Notes under the pieces: generated by a model | Seen by the model: the letters and a program-made list of their open reading frames with translations, nothing else | What the model was told of the DNA's origin: nothing | Databases searched by the model: none | Source: Cyclobacteriaceae bacterium YHN15 | Lineage (GTDB): Bacteria > Bacteroidota > Bacteroidia > Cytophagales > Cyclobacteriaceae | DNA length: 64,000 nucleotides | Assembly (NCBI GenBank): GCA_003797895.1 | Contig: RKQB01000001.1 | Coordinates: 821,822-885,821, forward strand | Reading direction: 5' to 3' | Shown here: positions 44,427-55,717 of the stretch, piece by piece | Numbering within the stretch: the first letter of the stretch is position 1 | Layout: every line of letters starts with the position of its first letter | Translations under genes and position numbers: made by a program

Positions 44427-45040
44427 AAACCAGACTTTTTATCGTGGACGACCATTACATGGTGATTGAAGGAATCAGGTCTCTTCTTCAGCAGGAGGAA
44501 TCCATTGAGTGGATTGGGCATGCCACCAATGGAGAATCCTGTCTGGCTTTTCTCGAAAAGAATGAACCTGAAGTAATCCTAATGGATATCAGTATGCCAG
44601 GTATTTCCGGTATTGAACTTTGTAAGATAGTGAAAAGCAAGTATCCCGGTGTCCGGATTTTAGGTCTTAGTACCTTCAATCAGCGAAGTTTTGTAGAAAA
44701 AATGATAGAAAGTGGAGCCAATGGATATGTCCTTAAAAATGCCAGTAAGGAAGAATTACTGAAGGCTATTGAGGCAGCCAAAACCTTTAAATCCTATCTG
44801 AGTTTTGAAGCCTCACAAGCTTTGAAAAGCAATTCGGAAAGAGAAGCACCTGTTTTAACCCGAAGGGAAAAAGAGGTGTTGGAACAAATAGCCGAAGGCC
44901 TCACCAATCAGGAGATTGCCGATAAATTATTTATCAGTGCAACCACAGTGGACACCCATCGCAAAAACCTGATGCTCAAATTTGAAGCAAAAAATGTGGC
45001 TGCGATGATCAATCTTGCCGGCAAAGGTGGATTTTTGTAG
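44423..45040 (+). CDS. LuxR/NarL-family response regulator
   Basis: 205 residues. The receiver domain (1-120) has the acidic pair VDD at 8-10, phospho-acceptor Asp55 in VILMDISMPG, the Thr/Ser switch at LGLST and Lys104 in YVLKNAS. The linker leads to a LuxR-type helix-turn-helix (about 143-190): LTRREKEVLEQIAEGLTNQE, then IADKLFISATTVDTHRKNL. Regulators of this class bind short inverted repeats as dimers and activate from just upstream of the promoter, which fits the 16-bp palindromes found 23 bp before four -7-like boxes in the neighbouring island, including the promoter of this operon. Translationally coupled to the kinase (ATGA overlap). Confidence 0.95.
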   Translation: MKTRLFIVDDHYMVIEGIRSLLQQEESIEWIGHATNGESCLAFLEKNEPEVILMDISMPGISGIELCKIVKSKYPGVRILGLSTFNQRSFVEKMIESGANGYVLKNASKEELLKAIEAAKTFKSYLSFEASQALKSNSEREAPVLTRREKEVLEQIAEGLTNQEIADKLFISATTVDTHRKNLMLKFEAKNVAAMINLAGKGGFL

Positions 45041-45137
45041 GAAATCCACCTCTTATAATAGCCTTAAAAAACATGGCAAAATCCAAAAATTTAATGGTTG
45101 CTTTATCATTATAATTTTTTATTCTATACTTACTGCC

Positions 45138-45752
45138 ATGAATTTGAACCTTTTCGAACCAAGTACCAACCCAACCAAAAACCTACTCTCCAAAGATGGG
45201 ATCGTCAATTATTATGGGAGAATTTTCAATGCCAAAGAAGCTGATTTTTACTATGAAGTTCTCCTGAATACTATAGAATGGAAAAATGACGAGGCGCACA
45301 TTTTTGGGAAAAAGATCATCACCAAGCGAAAAGTGGCTTGGTATGGCGATAAGGAGTTTGAATATACTTACTCCAATGCAACCAAGACCGCCTTGCCTTG
45401 GACCAAGGAACTACTGGTGCTAAAAGAAGCCATGGAAAAAGAAACAGGGGAGACTTTCAATTCCTGCCTTCTGAATCTCTACCATACAGGGGACGAAGGC
45501 ATGGCATGGCACAGCGACGGGGAAACAGACCTCAAAAAAGACGGCGCGATAGGTTCATTGAGTTTTGGGGCCGAGCGGAAATTTGCCTTCAAACACAAGC
45601 AAACCAAAGAAAAGGTCGAATTGCTATTGGAACACGGAAGCCTGCTCGTGATGGCAGGAAAAACCCAAACCTTTTGGCTGCACCGGCTACCGCCAACCAA
45701 GTTGGTTAAAAGACCAAGGGTCAACCTGACTTTCAGGACAATCGTTGGCTAA
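45138..45752 (+). CDS. AlkB-like 2-oxoglutarate/Fe(II) oxygenase
   Basis: 204 residues from ATG 45138; an upstream in-frame start at 45015 would overlap the response regulator and add 41 unrelated residues. AlkB features: ITKRKVAWYGDKEFEYTYSN (nucleotide-recognition lid), NSCLLNLYHTGDEGMAWHSD (the N-x-Y and H-x-D metal ligands), GSLSFGAERKFAFKHK, GSLLVMAGKTQTFWLHRLP (distal His) and the closing RVNLTFRTIVG with the 2-oxoglutarate-binding Arg. The family removes alkyl groups from DNA or RNA bases; this short form is close to the bacterial AlkB/ALKBH2-like group. About 100 bp after the response regulator gene, with no evident functional link. Confidence 0.9.
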   Translation: MNLNLFEPSTNPTKNLLSKDGIVNYYGRIFNAKEADFYYEVLLNTIEWKNDEAHIFGKKIITKRKVAWYGDKEFEYTYSNATKTALPWTKELLVLKEAMEKETGETFNSCLLNLYHTGDEGMAWHSDGETDLKKDGAIGSLSFGAERKFAFKHKQTKEKVELLLEHGSLLVMAGKTQTFWLHRLPPTKLVKRPRVNLTFRTIVG

Positions 45753-45775
45753 CCACAAACCGATTATCCGGGTCT

Positions 45776-47893
45776 TCATTCCACTTTGACAACCGGAAAT
45801 TCTGTAATTCTGAGCGTCGTACAGCCATAAGGAATTAGTGTAATCTTTCTTTGCCTTTGGGCAATTTCATTCAAGGACATACTTTTGGGCAGGTCCTCCG
45901 GGATTTGTGGCGCACTTTTGACTGTTTTCCATTCGGGAATGTGGACACCTTTCAATCTCAGCTCGATGGGGGCGTTTTCCTGATTCCAAGGATATTCCCC
46001 GTTCCATTCTCTCTCTATCAATTCCATATTCTCAGAAAGGTTGCAAAGGACACTTTCTTCCAATGCATAATTCCAATCACTCTTTGGAAACACTTCCCAA
46101 AACGCACGGAAGCGGTCTTTTCTGTCCTTTTGCCGGTTTTCCGATTCAACCTTTAAGCTGAAGACCAATGGTCCGCGTTCTATGGCCACCATTCCTTTGT
46201 ACCAATTTGAGCTTTTAAGTTCCATGGGAAGGGTCAAAGTCACTTTGTCCCCGTTTTTCCAGATTCTTTTCAAAATGGCAATCTGATTGTTTGCTTCAAA
46301 ATTTACCTGCTGCCCATTGATGTCGATTATTGGGTTTATCGCCCAAGCCGGAATCCTCAAATGAAAGGGAAACTCGGCATCTTCTGAAAGCTCCAGTTCA
46401 AAATCAATAGTCTCCCGAAAGGGAAATCCCGTTGTCTCGACAACTTTCAGGTCGACGCCGTTGGCAACGGTCAATTCCACCGTACTTGGGGCATACAACA
46501 GCGCTGCGACGCCTCGGTTTGGAGTGGCATAAAACAGGTTCTGAACAAATTTTGGCCAGGACTGATGCATGTTGGTAGTGCAGCAAGGATATCCTGACAG
46601 TACCCCAAACACAAAGTCCGTCCCCTCGTGATTGGTTTTTTCATAGGATGTTTCCAGTTGATCGGTCAGTTCCACTTGGTTGGCTGCCTGGAAATATTGT
46701 CTGGTTTGGTAATCGTCGGATGCCTGTGTTGGAAGGGCATTGTATGTGATTTTTTCCAGTAAATCCGCAAATTCCATTTCTCCTGTAATTTTGAGGATGG
46801 TTTCCAATGAAAACATCTCCTCGGCAATCGAACACAATTCCACACCCTGTACAGGGTTATTGCCATGCAGAGGTTCATCCCCTCCATACATTCCCGTAGG
46901 TTGCCCATGAAATTGCTTGAGGTCATTTAAGGCCTTCTTCACAGCGGGGAGGGCTAGGACATCTTTGCTTTTCTGGAAATAGACCAAAGGCTGTTTCAAG
47001 CCCTGGGCCACGTTGACGGTGTGCAGGCCAGGAACTTTCGACAGGGTTAATACGGCCATTTCTGTTGAATCGAAAGGAAAGCGCTTAAGTTTGTTGTAAA
47101 ACCAAATATCCTCAAACTGGAATGGATTTTCGGCATTGGTGTATATCTTTTGCCAAGGAAAGGTTTGTTCCTGGATCAAATCCCCCAGTTCGACCAGAAA
47201 CTCATCTCCTGTGATGTTGTACAACCAATACACCACCATCAGGTTATCTCCTGCTCGGCGATTGGCCCAGAGAGAAAGGTGGTCCAAAGGCTTCTCGGGA
47301 AGCATTTTCAACTGGTATTGAAAGTATCTGGTTAAGGCAGTAATGACCCGCTCATCAACTGTCGCTTGATAGTATTGTTGCAGGACTTTTAGCATGACCA
47401 TCTTGGGCCACCAATCCTCTCTTGGCCCTTTTTGTAAACCCCTTTCCGGTTCAGGTTCAGTTTCAAATGGGATAGGTCCCAAATACCCTGATTCCGCCTG
47501 ATTGGCAAGCGTCCATTCGATCCAAGGCTGGGCTTTGGCTTTTAAACGTTCATCATCCAGAATATATGCCAAGGGCAACAAGCCGTCAATCCAATATGGC
47601 CCCCGCTCCCAACCATCCCCATCTCCTCCCAACCAGCCATTCCGCGAACCGACCACTTCCGGATAGATCTCATCCAAATGTCCTGTCAATCCATTTGCCA
47701 TCCTTTGAAGCTGATCTTCCAGCCAGCCATTTGCTTTGATACTTCCTAAGGGAAGTTCCAGATAGGGAGTGGGTTCCAAAGGTGCGCGGTTGACTAAGTA
47801 ATGGGATGTTCTTATAGATTCAACGGAAGAATCATTAGATGAACAGGCGGATATAAAAACAGATATCGTTAGAAACAGTGATAATTTCTTCAT
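45776..47893 (-). CDS. GH127-family beta-L-arabinofuranosidase-like lipoprotein
   Basis: 705 residues from ATG 47893, where a lipoprotein signal begins (KKLSLFLTISVFISACSS, Cys about residue 17); 22 further upstream codons are unlikely. The (alpha/alpha)6 domain shows LGSIKANGWLEDQLQRMANG, WLGGDGDGWERGPYWIDGL, GVELCSIAEEMFSLE (Glu-x-Cys) and SGYPCCTTNMHQSW (Cys-Cys). These match the Zn-binding Glu/Cys3 set and the nucleophile Cys of GH127 HypBA1-type enzymes. A beta-sandwich C-terminal part follows. The reaction would be removal of terminal beta-L-arabinofuranose or a related sugar in the periplasm or at the surface. Convergent with the AlkB gene, 23 bp apart. Confidence 0.88.
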   Translation of the reverse strand: MKKLSLFLTISVFISACSSNDSSVESIRTSHYLVNRAPLEPTPYLELPLGSIKANGWLEDQLQRMANGLTGHLDEIYPEVVGSRNGWLGGDGDGWERGPYWIDGLLPLAYILDDERLKAKAQPWIEWTLANQAESGYLGPIPFETEPEPERGLQKGPREDWWPKMVMLKVLQQYYQATVDERVITALTRYFQYQLKMLPEKPLDHLSLWANRRAGDNLMVVYWLYNITGDEFLVELGDLIQEQTFPWQKIYTNAENPFQFEDIWFYNKLKRFPFDSTEMAVLTLSKVPGLHTVNVAQGLKQPLVYFQKSKDVLALPAVKKALNDLKQFHGQPTGMYGGDEPLHGNNPVQGVELCSIAEEMFSLETILKITGEMEFADLLEKITYNALPTQASDDYQTRQYFQAANQVELTDQLETSYEKTNHEGTDFVFGVLSGYPCCTTNMHQSWPKFVQNLFYATPNRGVAALLYAPSTVELTVANGVDLKVVETTGFPFRETIDFELELSEDAEFPFHLRIPAWAINPIIDINGQQVNFEANNQIAILKRIWKNGDKVTLTLPMELKSSNWYKGMVAIERGPLVFSLKVESENRQKDRKDRFRAFWEVFPKSDWNYALEESVLCNLSENMELIEREWNGEYPWNQENAPIELRLKGVHIPEWKTVKSAPQIPEDLPKSMSLNEIAQRQRKITLIPYGCTTLRITEFPVVKVE

Positions 47894-48102
47894 AGCTTGA
47901 CCGGTATTGTTTTGGGTAATCCAATTTAAATATTCTGATCCGGAATCAAAGAAAACCAATGATTCAAATTGTTGCTTCTGATTTTGTTGGAGGATAGAAG
48001 GTAATTTTCCGGTTAGAAAGATTCTAAATCTTGTCCATTAGTTGGAGCACTTTATTAATATAGTGTCCCAACCTAGGGGTAACACGAAAATCCAAAGTTT
48101 GC

Positions 48103-49449
48103 TTACAGCTCTTTCGTAGCTAAGGATTTATTCTTCCTTTTCTTCATTACATACGCTGTAAACCTTTCCATAGCTACCGCCAATTCCTGATGACTGAGGC
48201 TTGAAATTACCACCCGGAACAAACCTTTCTTTTGATGGCCGAATCCTGCTCCCGGAGTAAATAGAATTCCAGTCTTTTCAAAAATTTCCAACCACAATTC
48301 ATGTTGTCCCTGATCTGATTCCTCTTTCAAAAATTCCGACATATCCAGCCAGACAAACAGACTTCCATAGGATGGATTATAAGGAATTCTCAGTTTCCTT
48401 AGGCTACGGATCACAATCACATAGGATTCGGTCAGCGCTTTCCGGTTGGCAGCAATAAACTTTTCCATAAAATCAAGATCTTCCAACATCTCCTGCAATA
48501 TCCATTGGGTGTAATTGGAGACACAATGCGAAAGGCCTGCATTCCGGTAACCATTGATCAGATCTATATTATGGGAATGTAATAATCCCACACGGAAACC
48601 TGAAATGCCCAAGTCTTTGGAAAAAGAATACCAAAAGTGTAGAAATGGATTTTTTCTTTCAGCCATCAATTGTCCAAAGGATTCAAAATCAATGGGATTG
48701 GTATAATCGGATTTGATTTCAGGATGATGTATGTCAATCCTGGATAATCCATATATCTCATTGACCAGCAAGTGGATTTCATTTTTGATGCACCAATCTG
48801 CCAAAAGATGGAGTTGATTCTCTGAGTAAATTCCACCCGTTGGATTATCAGGAGAAGTGAGTATCAGCATTCTGAACCGGCTTCCCTGCGATTCTATTTC
48901 GGTTTTGGCTTTCTCCAATTGAGCAATGGATATGGGGACTCCATCTTTCAGGTCATCAATTTCAACATGGGTTTGTAAATCATACCGTCTTACTCCCGGA
49001 ATAACCCCTATATCCGCAGTATAGACTGGATAACTTGGGGCGGGAATCACAGCGGTATCTCCATGATCCGCCAATAAAAAGGAAGTCATTTCTATCACAG
49101 AGGTTGCCCCGGCAGAAAAAGCCAAAGTATCTGCCTGTATTTCCCTATGGATCAAAAATTTTGATAAAAATCTGGCTGTAGCTTCGCGAAAGGACAAAAC
49201 ACCTGCAGGGTCTCCATAACTGGATACCCAATCGGGGATGTTTTTTGATTTGGTAATCGATTGTATTTTTTCCTGAAGCATTTCCCAACAAAGGTGATTT
49301 TCAGCCACATTCATAGGAAATGATCCCATGGGGTTTTTCAGAGCATCATATTGGTTTTCTATGGCTTGGTTGTACACTTCCAAATCAACCCTCATGGGTT
49401 TTTTTCCTGCCTCTTGGCCTCTTTTGGAAAGGATATTTGAACTTGTCAT
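48103..49449 (-). CDS. PLP-dependent aminotransferase, class I/II
   Basis: 448 residues, cytoplasmic. Fold-type I landmarks: VSSYGDPAGVLSFREATARFL, FSAGATSVIEMTSFLLAD for the cofactor phosphate loop, PAPSYPVYTAD, LTSPDNPTGGIYSENQLHLL (the Asn-Pro-x-Gly motif), LLVNEIYG, YSFSKDLGISGFRVGLLHSH with the Schiff-base Lys, and GLFRVVISSLSHQELAVAMERF near the end with the carboxylate-binding Arg. It resembles the ACC-synthase-like subgroup (GxSyGDPxG, SKDLGxxGFRVG). The substrate is not predictable. No partner gene; divergent from the esterase at 49738. Confidence 0.9.
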   Translation of the reverse strand: MTSSNILSKRGQEAGKKPMRVDLEVYNQAIENQYDALKNPMGSFPMNVAENHLCWEMLQEKIQSITKSKNIPDWVSSYGDPAGVLSFREATARFLSKFLIHREIQADTLAFSAGATSVIEMTSFLLADHGDTAVIPAPSYPVYTADIGVIPGVRRYDLQTHVEIDDLKDGVPISIAQLEKAKTEIESQGSRFRMLILTSPDNPTGGIYSENQLHLLADWCIKNEIHLLVNEIYGLSRIDIHHPEIKSDYTNPIDFESFGQLMAERKNPFLHFWYSFSKDLGISGFRVGLLHSHNIDLINGYRNAGLSHCVSNYTQWILQEMLEDLDFMEKFIAANRKALTESYVIVIRSLRKLRIPYNPSYGSLFVWLDMSEFLKEESDQGQHELWLEIFEKTGILFTPGAGFGHQKKGLFRVVISSLSHQELAVAMERFTAYVMKKRKNKSLATKEL

Positions 49450-49606
49450 GATTTTTTTTGAAATGACTAAGTTAATGTAAAGTTCAATTAATAAGTGATT
49501 TCTATTGATTTTAAGATACTCAAGGATAATTCCTGAATGTTTTTTTCCTAAAATTCCACAACTGAATATTTGGGATTTTTTTAGAAGTTTTTATTCTAGG
49601 CTTGAC

Positions 49607-49631
49607 TAAGTCAGATTTTTGATCTGACTTA
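49607..49631. repeat. Perfect 10-bp inverted repeat in a divergent intergenic region
   Basis: TAAGTCAGAT-TTTTG-ATCTGACTTA lies between divergent aminotransferase and esterase genes. It is not followed by a T run on the plus strand, and no gene ends here, so an operator or transcript-leader hairpin is more likely than a terminator. Confidence 0.5.
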
Positions 49632-49737
49632 AAATCTTGAAAATCGGAGAAGGGCTTTCCCCATTCCTGTAAATCCTTATAGGAATTCCATGCATTCTTT
49701 TTACCTTTTTCACATCATTCAAACCCTTTGACCTATT

Positions 49738-51057
49738 ATGAAAAAAATAAACCTATTCTTCATTTTGGCAGTATTGATAAGCCTTGTTGACCTTGGAGGA
49801 ACTGCTGCAAATGCTAAGGCAAATAACAAAAATACCCTTGCTGCTTCAGGCGACTACCGATGGGTGGTGGAAGGCTTCGATTGGGGACCTGCTGTCAATA
49901 AGGTGATCTTATCCCTGGGGGAGAAGGTCAAGGAAGCCAAGGCTAACCAATACCAGGTTTTTGCCATGCGAAGTTTGGAGGGAGTGGATATTGCACCTGA
50001 AAATGCTTCGGGAATGCGGTCGGTAGTCTATGCCTATGTTTCTGATGAAAAAGGAAATCGGGTAGAAGAGGGGCAAAATATCACATTGGTTTTGGCAGTA
50101 AGTCCCACATTACCCTTGGGGTCACCTTTCCAATATGCCCGCATCAATAATCGGGGAAGTAATTATTGGGTGGACTATAAAATGACTGTGATTCATACCG
50201 GTTCAGGTCAGGTATGGAATAATCCGGTGGGCAAAATCATGCCTTTGGTGGATCAGTTTGACCTCAGCAAACAATACAAATACGGAGATAATCTCAGTAT
50301 GTCCTATGCGGTTTATACACCATCATCTCTTAAAACAAAAGCTCCCCTGATTATTTGGTTGCATGGTGGGGGAGAAGGAGGCTATGACCCAACGGTAGCA
50401 TTACTGGGCAATAAGGCGGCCAACTATGCCTCCCCGGAAATCCAGGTCCTTTTTGGAGGTGCCTATGTCCTGGTACCCCAAACGCCTACTTTTTGGATGC
50501 AGGCTGCCGAAGGAATGACAAGGGGACAGGAAAATGATATTTACAATGAAGCTCTTTTCGCATTGATTCAGGAATATGTGTCCAATAACCCCAATATTGA
50601 TCCTAAAAGAATTTATGTTGGCGGTTGTTCCAATGGAGGGTATATGTCCCTCAAATTGATAATTGAGCATCCGGATTATTTTGCCGGAGGTTATATCAGT
50701 GCCTTGGCCTATCACAATGAATTTATCAGTGATGCCCAAATCCAAAAAATCAAGAATGTACCGATGTGGTTTGTTCACTCCAAAGATGATCCGACTACTG
50801 TAGCAGACCTGACTGCTGTTCCACTTTACAGCAGATTAAAAGCTGCAGGTGCGAAAAATGTTTTCTTTACCTTATACGACCATGTGACTGATATTACTGG
50901 TTTCTATGGAGGGGAAAATTACCGTTATAATGGCCATTGGTCCTGGATTTACAGCCATGCCAACACGGCACGGACAGACTTTGACGGTTCTCCGGTGATG
51001 CTCAATGGCCGCCCTGTCACTATCATGGAATGGCTTGCGGCACAAAAGAAGAAATGA
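49738..51057 (+). CDS. Exported alpha/beta-hydrolase, CE1-type esterase with N-terminal Ig-like domain
   Basis: 439 residues. Signal peptide to about residue 27 (LVDLGGTAANAKA). An N-terminal strand-rich domain (about 35-165: YRWVVEGFDWGPAVNKVILS, IAPENASGMRSVVYAYVSDE) matches the Ig-like region of secreted esterases. The hydrolase domain starts near KAPLIIWLHGGGEGG, and its nucleophile is in YVGGCSNGGYMSLKL (G-x-S-x-G). The acid is probably Asp in VHSKDDPTT, and the catalytic His lies in LYDHVTD or NGHWSW. This is a PHB-depolymerase/feruloyl-esterase-like protein probably acting on acyl or aryl esters of polysaccharides. The dispersed repeat copy B follows 70 bp after its stop. Confidence 0.87.
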   Translation: MKKINLFFILAVLISLVDLGGTAANAKANNKNTLAASGDYRWVVEGFDWGPAVNKVILSLGEKVKEAKANQYQVFAMRSLEGVDIAPENASGMRSVVYAYVSDEKGNRVEEGQNITLVLAVSPTLPLGSPFQYARINNRGSNYWVDYKMTVIHTGSGQVWNNPVGKIMPLVDQFDLSKQYKYGDNLSMSYAVYTPSSLKTKAPLIIWLHGGGEGGYDPTVALLGNKAANYASPEIQVLFGGAYVLVPQTPTFWMQAAEGMTRGQENDIYNEALFALIQEYVSNNPNIDPKRIYVGGCSNGGYMSLKLIIEHPDYFAGGYISALAYHNEFISDAQIQKIKNVPMWFVHSKDDPTTVADLTAVPLYSRLKAAGAKNVFFTLYDHVTDITGFYGGENYRYNGHWSWIYSHANTARTDFDGSPVMLNGRPVTIMEWLAAQKKK

Positions 51058-51126
51058 TGCGATAAGGTCCAAAAAAATATTTCAGCAGAAGAGTTGAAAG
51101 AATGGAATCCAGGCTTTCTTTTATGA

Positions 51127-51270
51127 ATATCAGCTTTCAGGCCAGTAAATTAATAAAAAGGTTTAAAATTTAGGTTGACCGCCTTTTCCTCTAGCTTCTG
51201 CCATCGGTCATCGGTCTTCTGTCCCAAAAATCAAAGAAAATTTGGCTAGTGGTCCAGTTACGGATAATCA
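51127..51270. repeat. 144-nt dispersed repeat, copy B
   Basis: Counterpart of 11104-11247, same length and orientation in the window, starting ATATCAGCTTTCAGGCCAGT. It lies between the convergent esterase and barrel protein genes. The identical core includes CATCGGTCATCGGTCTTCTG. Confidence 0.75.
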
Positions 51271-51315
51271 TACTTTCTTTTTATAGAAAGGGGTATGGCT
51301 TTTTGATTTCAATCA

Positions 51316-52008
51316 TCATTTTATAAAAGGGAATGACAGGAAAATTTGAAAGGTAGAACCGTTACTGGAACCATAGGAACTATCTGCGATCATTTCATTT
51401 AATCCCAAATTGTAGCGGATTTTTAAGTCTGCAGCCTTACCTTTCATCAGGTCGGTAAAAGAGTAGCCGATTTCTAAGGGCAAAGAAAGGTAAATGGATT
51501 CAAATGTTGATTTTACATCTACAGACAACTCAGCATTATTTCCATTTTGTAATCGGCCAGTAGAAATTTGTGATGCCCTGGTTAAAAAGCTGATTTGAGG
51601 ACCGGCAGAAACAAACAATTTGTCATTTATTTTCCTTTGAATCAATATGGGAACATCAATGAAGCGCAATGAAATATCGTAGGAAGGATCTGATAAAAGG
51701 GAGGAGTAATTGTTGATTGGGCTTACATTGGAGGCTCCTCTTGGAGATAGGGGCTTGAATTCCGGAGTAAGTGCCCATTTATCATTTATCTTTATAAATG
51801 TTCCCAATCCAAAATATAACCCTGTTGTTGACCCACCTTGTTCCAGATTAGGTAAACTGGAGATGTTCATTCCTATGTCTACACTGAGGTGAAAGTTTTC
51901 GGTTGCCACTTTATCTCCAAACAGCAGGGCGATCAATGCAGCTTGGGCATAGACTGAATACAGGGATGTACCTAAGAAAAGAAACAGGATAAGTATAATT
52001 TTTTTCAT
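51316..52008 (-). CDS. Outer-membrane beta-barrel protein (porin-like, OMP_b-brl)
   Basis: 230 residues with signal peptide (ILFLFLGTSLYSVYAQ). Alternating amphipathic strands: NFHLSVDIGMNISSLPN, GLYFGLGTFIKINDKWALTP, RFIDVPILIQRKINDKLFVS, SIYLSLPLEIGYSFT, and the terminal strand TFQIFLSFPFIK. This is the pattern of the PorT/OmpA-type 8-strand barrels common in Bacteroidota. It is probably embedded in the outer membrane; function unknown. A single gene with its 3' end facing the esterase and the dispersed repeat. Confidence 0.82.
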   Translation of the reverse strand: MKKIILILFLFLGTSLYSVYAQAALIALLFGDKVATENFHLSVDIGMNISSLPNLEQGGSTTGLYFGLGTFIKINDKWALTPEFKPLSPRGASNVSPINNYSSLLSDPSYDISLRFIDVPILIQRKINDKLFVSAGPQISFLTRASQISTGRLQNGNNAELSVDVKSTFESIYLSLPLEIGYSFTDLMKGKAADLKIRYNLGLNEMIADSSYGSSNGSTFQIFLSFPFIK

Positions 52009-52341
52009 TTTATCTTAATTAAGCGGGGATGGAACGACTTTTATATCGCTTCCATTTGAATCAATAAAGTTTTAAAACCATTGGGATTTTTGACGTGGCA
52101 AATATAGAAATCCTTAATTTCTCATTCGGTATTATTTTTTTTGCTTGCATGGACTTATCGAAATTTGGCAAATTTCCAATAAGAAAGGCAATGCTTTATG
52201 GATTCTACTTGTACCAGGCAAAGGTGTAACCCTATAAATGTATTTTGGGAAAAATTAACTTTTTATGATTTCCATTAAATTGGGCTGTTTAAATATCTGC
52301 GGGTTTAATTCCATGATAATCCTATAATGAATTTTAATGTC
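52009..52341. other. Intergenic stretch without recognised content
   Basis: A 333-bp AT-rich gap between two minus-strand genes. It contains no open frame of note, no strong hairpin with a T run and no match to the repeats found elsewhere in the window. The promoter of the barrel gene should lie near 52020-52100. Confidence 0.5.
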
Positions 52342-53220
52342 TCAATTCAATAGGATTATCAGGACAGATCCCAGGATCATAATCAAGGAACCAATGATTT
52401 TTCTAACCAGATCAGTCTCTTTAAAAAACCTGTAACCAAAAAATACCGAAATAAGGATGGAAACCTGAAAAAGAGCAAGGGCAGGACCCACCTGCATTTT
52501 GCTAAAAGTGTAATTGGTAGTAAATACCATAATGGCCACAGACATAGAAAGGGCAAGATATTTAACCATTGAATTGAACCTTATCTTACTCATCTCAAGT
52601 TTGTAATTCACCTTCATCAAGGATAAAACCGGTACAGAAAACATGGCTCCAAAGATACACCAGCTGGCAAAGGCAAGGGTAAGATTGGAATTTAGAATGA
52701 CCTGCTTGTCAAAAACGGCTTGTGTTCCTGTCAGGACCAAGGCCAGCAACCTGAATTTGATGGCTTCTTGTTTTAATAGGGCCCATGAAAATTTCCCCCC
52801 TTCATTATTTAAAACAAAATAGCTTCCTATAATAATCAGGGCTACACCTAGAAATGCCCAAAGATTGGGTATTTCCCCTAATAGGATGAAAGCAAAAAAT
52901 ATCCCGACGACTGATTTATAGGCATTGATTGGTCCCAATACGGATAATTGTCCCAATTCCAAAGCTTTTACCAAAAAACCATTTCCCAAAGCCCCACTTA
53001 TACCCCCCAAGATGGAAAATATCCAAAAATCAGCGGGTAATTTTTCTAAAGTATAATCATAGACCAAGAATAGGCTTACAATCGACAAGATACCGTAGGA
53101 AATAAAATTGACAAAAAATGGATGTTGGTGAACAGTCAATTGCTTTTGAAAAACATTGGATAAGGGATTGGAAATAATCCGGATAAGAATGGCAATGAGT
53201 AAAATGCTCTCTATTTCCAT
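52342..53220 (-). CDS. EamA/DMT-superfamily transporter
   Basis: 292 residues with about ten helices: SILLIAILIRIISNPLSNVF at the start, WIFSILGGISGALGNGFLVKALELGQLSVLGPI in the first half and GPALALFQVSILISVFFGYRFFKE in the second. The final helix SLIMILGSVLIILLN ends the protein directly. It differs clearly from the EamA protein at 24314 and lacks its long loops. DMT members move small metabolites across the inner membrane; the substrate is unknown. A monocistronic gene; the katG terminator lies just upstream of its start. Confidence 0.87.
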   Translation of the reverse strand: MEIESILLIAILIRIISNPLSNVFQKQLTVHQHPFFVNFISYGILSIVSLFLVYDYTLEKLPADFWIFSILGGISGALGNGFLVKALELGQLSVLGPINAYKSVVGIFFAFILLGEIPNLWAFLGVALIIIGSYFVLNNEGGKFSWALLKQEAIKFRLLALVLTGTQAVFDKQVILNSNLTLAFASWCIFGAMFSVPVLSLMKVNYKLEMSKIRFNSMVKYLALSMSVAIMVFTTNYTFSKMQVGPALALFQVSILISVFFGYRFFKETDLVRKIIGSLIMILGSVLIILLN

Positions 53221-53264
53221 TGACTTAAATTTCTAATTTTAGAAAATAAAAATAGGGAAAAGCA

Positions 53265-53292
53265 AAAAGCCAGTCCTTATGGGCTGGCTTTT
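53265..53292 (-). terminator. Terminator of katG
   Basis: Read on the minus strand, AAAAGCCAGCCC pairs with GGACTGGCTTTT (one G-U pair) through an ATAA loop and ends in T residues. Located 32 bp after the katG stop. Confidence 0.8.
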
Positions 53293-53323
53293 ATTTTTTA
53301 GTCAAATAAGTTTTATCCCCAAA

Positions 53324-55603
<2,280 letters not shown>

Positions 55604-55717
55604 CTAAGAGATGATTTGCTTAGTATAATTAAACAAATTTAGCCTATAATGTCATAGAAAATAATTGTTATTTTCTATATCTCATAGATAAAATAAGTAA
55701 CTAGGGTGTACTACTTC

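Noticed and set aside
45015..45137. N-terminal extension of the AlkB-like protein
   Set aside because: The extra 41 residues overlap the response regulator gene and match no AlkB region; ATG 45138 gives a full-length domain.
49664..49685. TTCCTGTAAATCCTTATAGGAA as a fifth site of the palindrome regulon
   Set aside because: It shares TCCTGTAAA but its arms are spaced differently (22 bp overall) and no TANNTTTG-like box lies 23 bp away in either direction.
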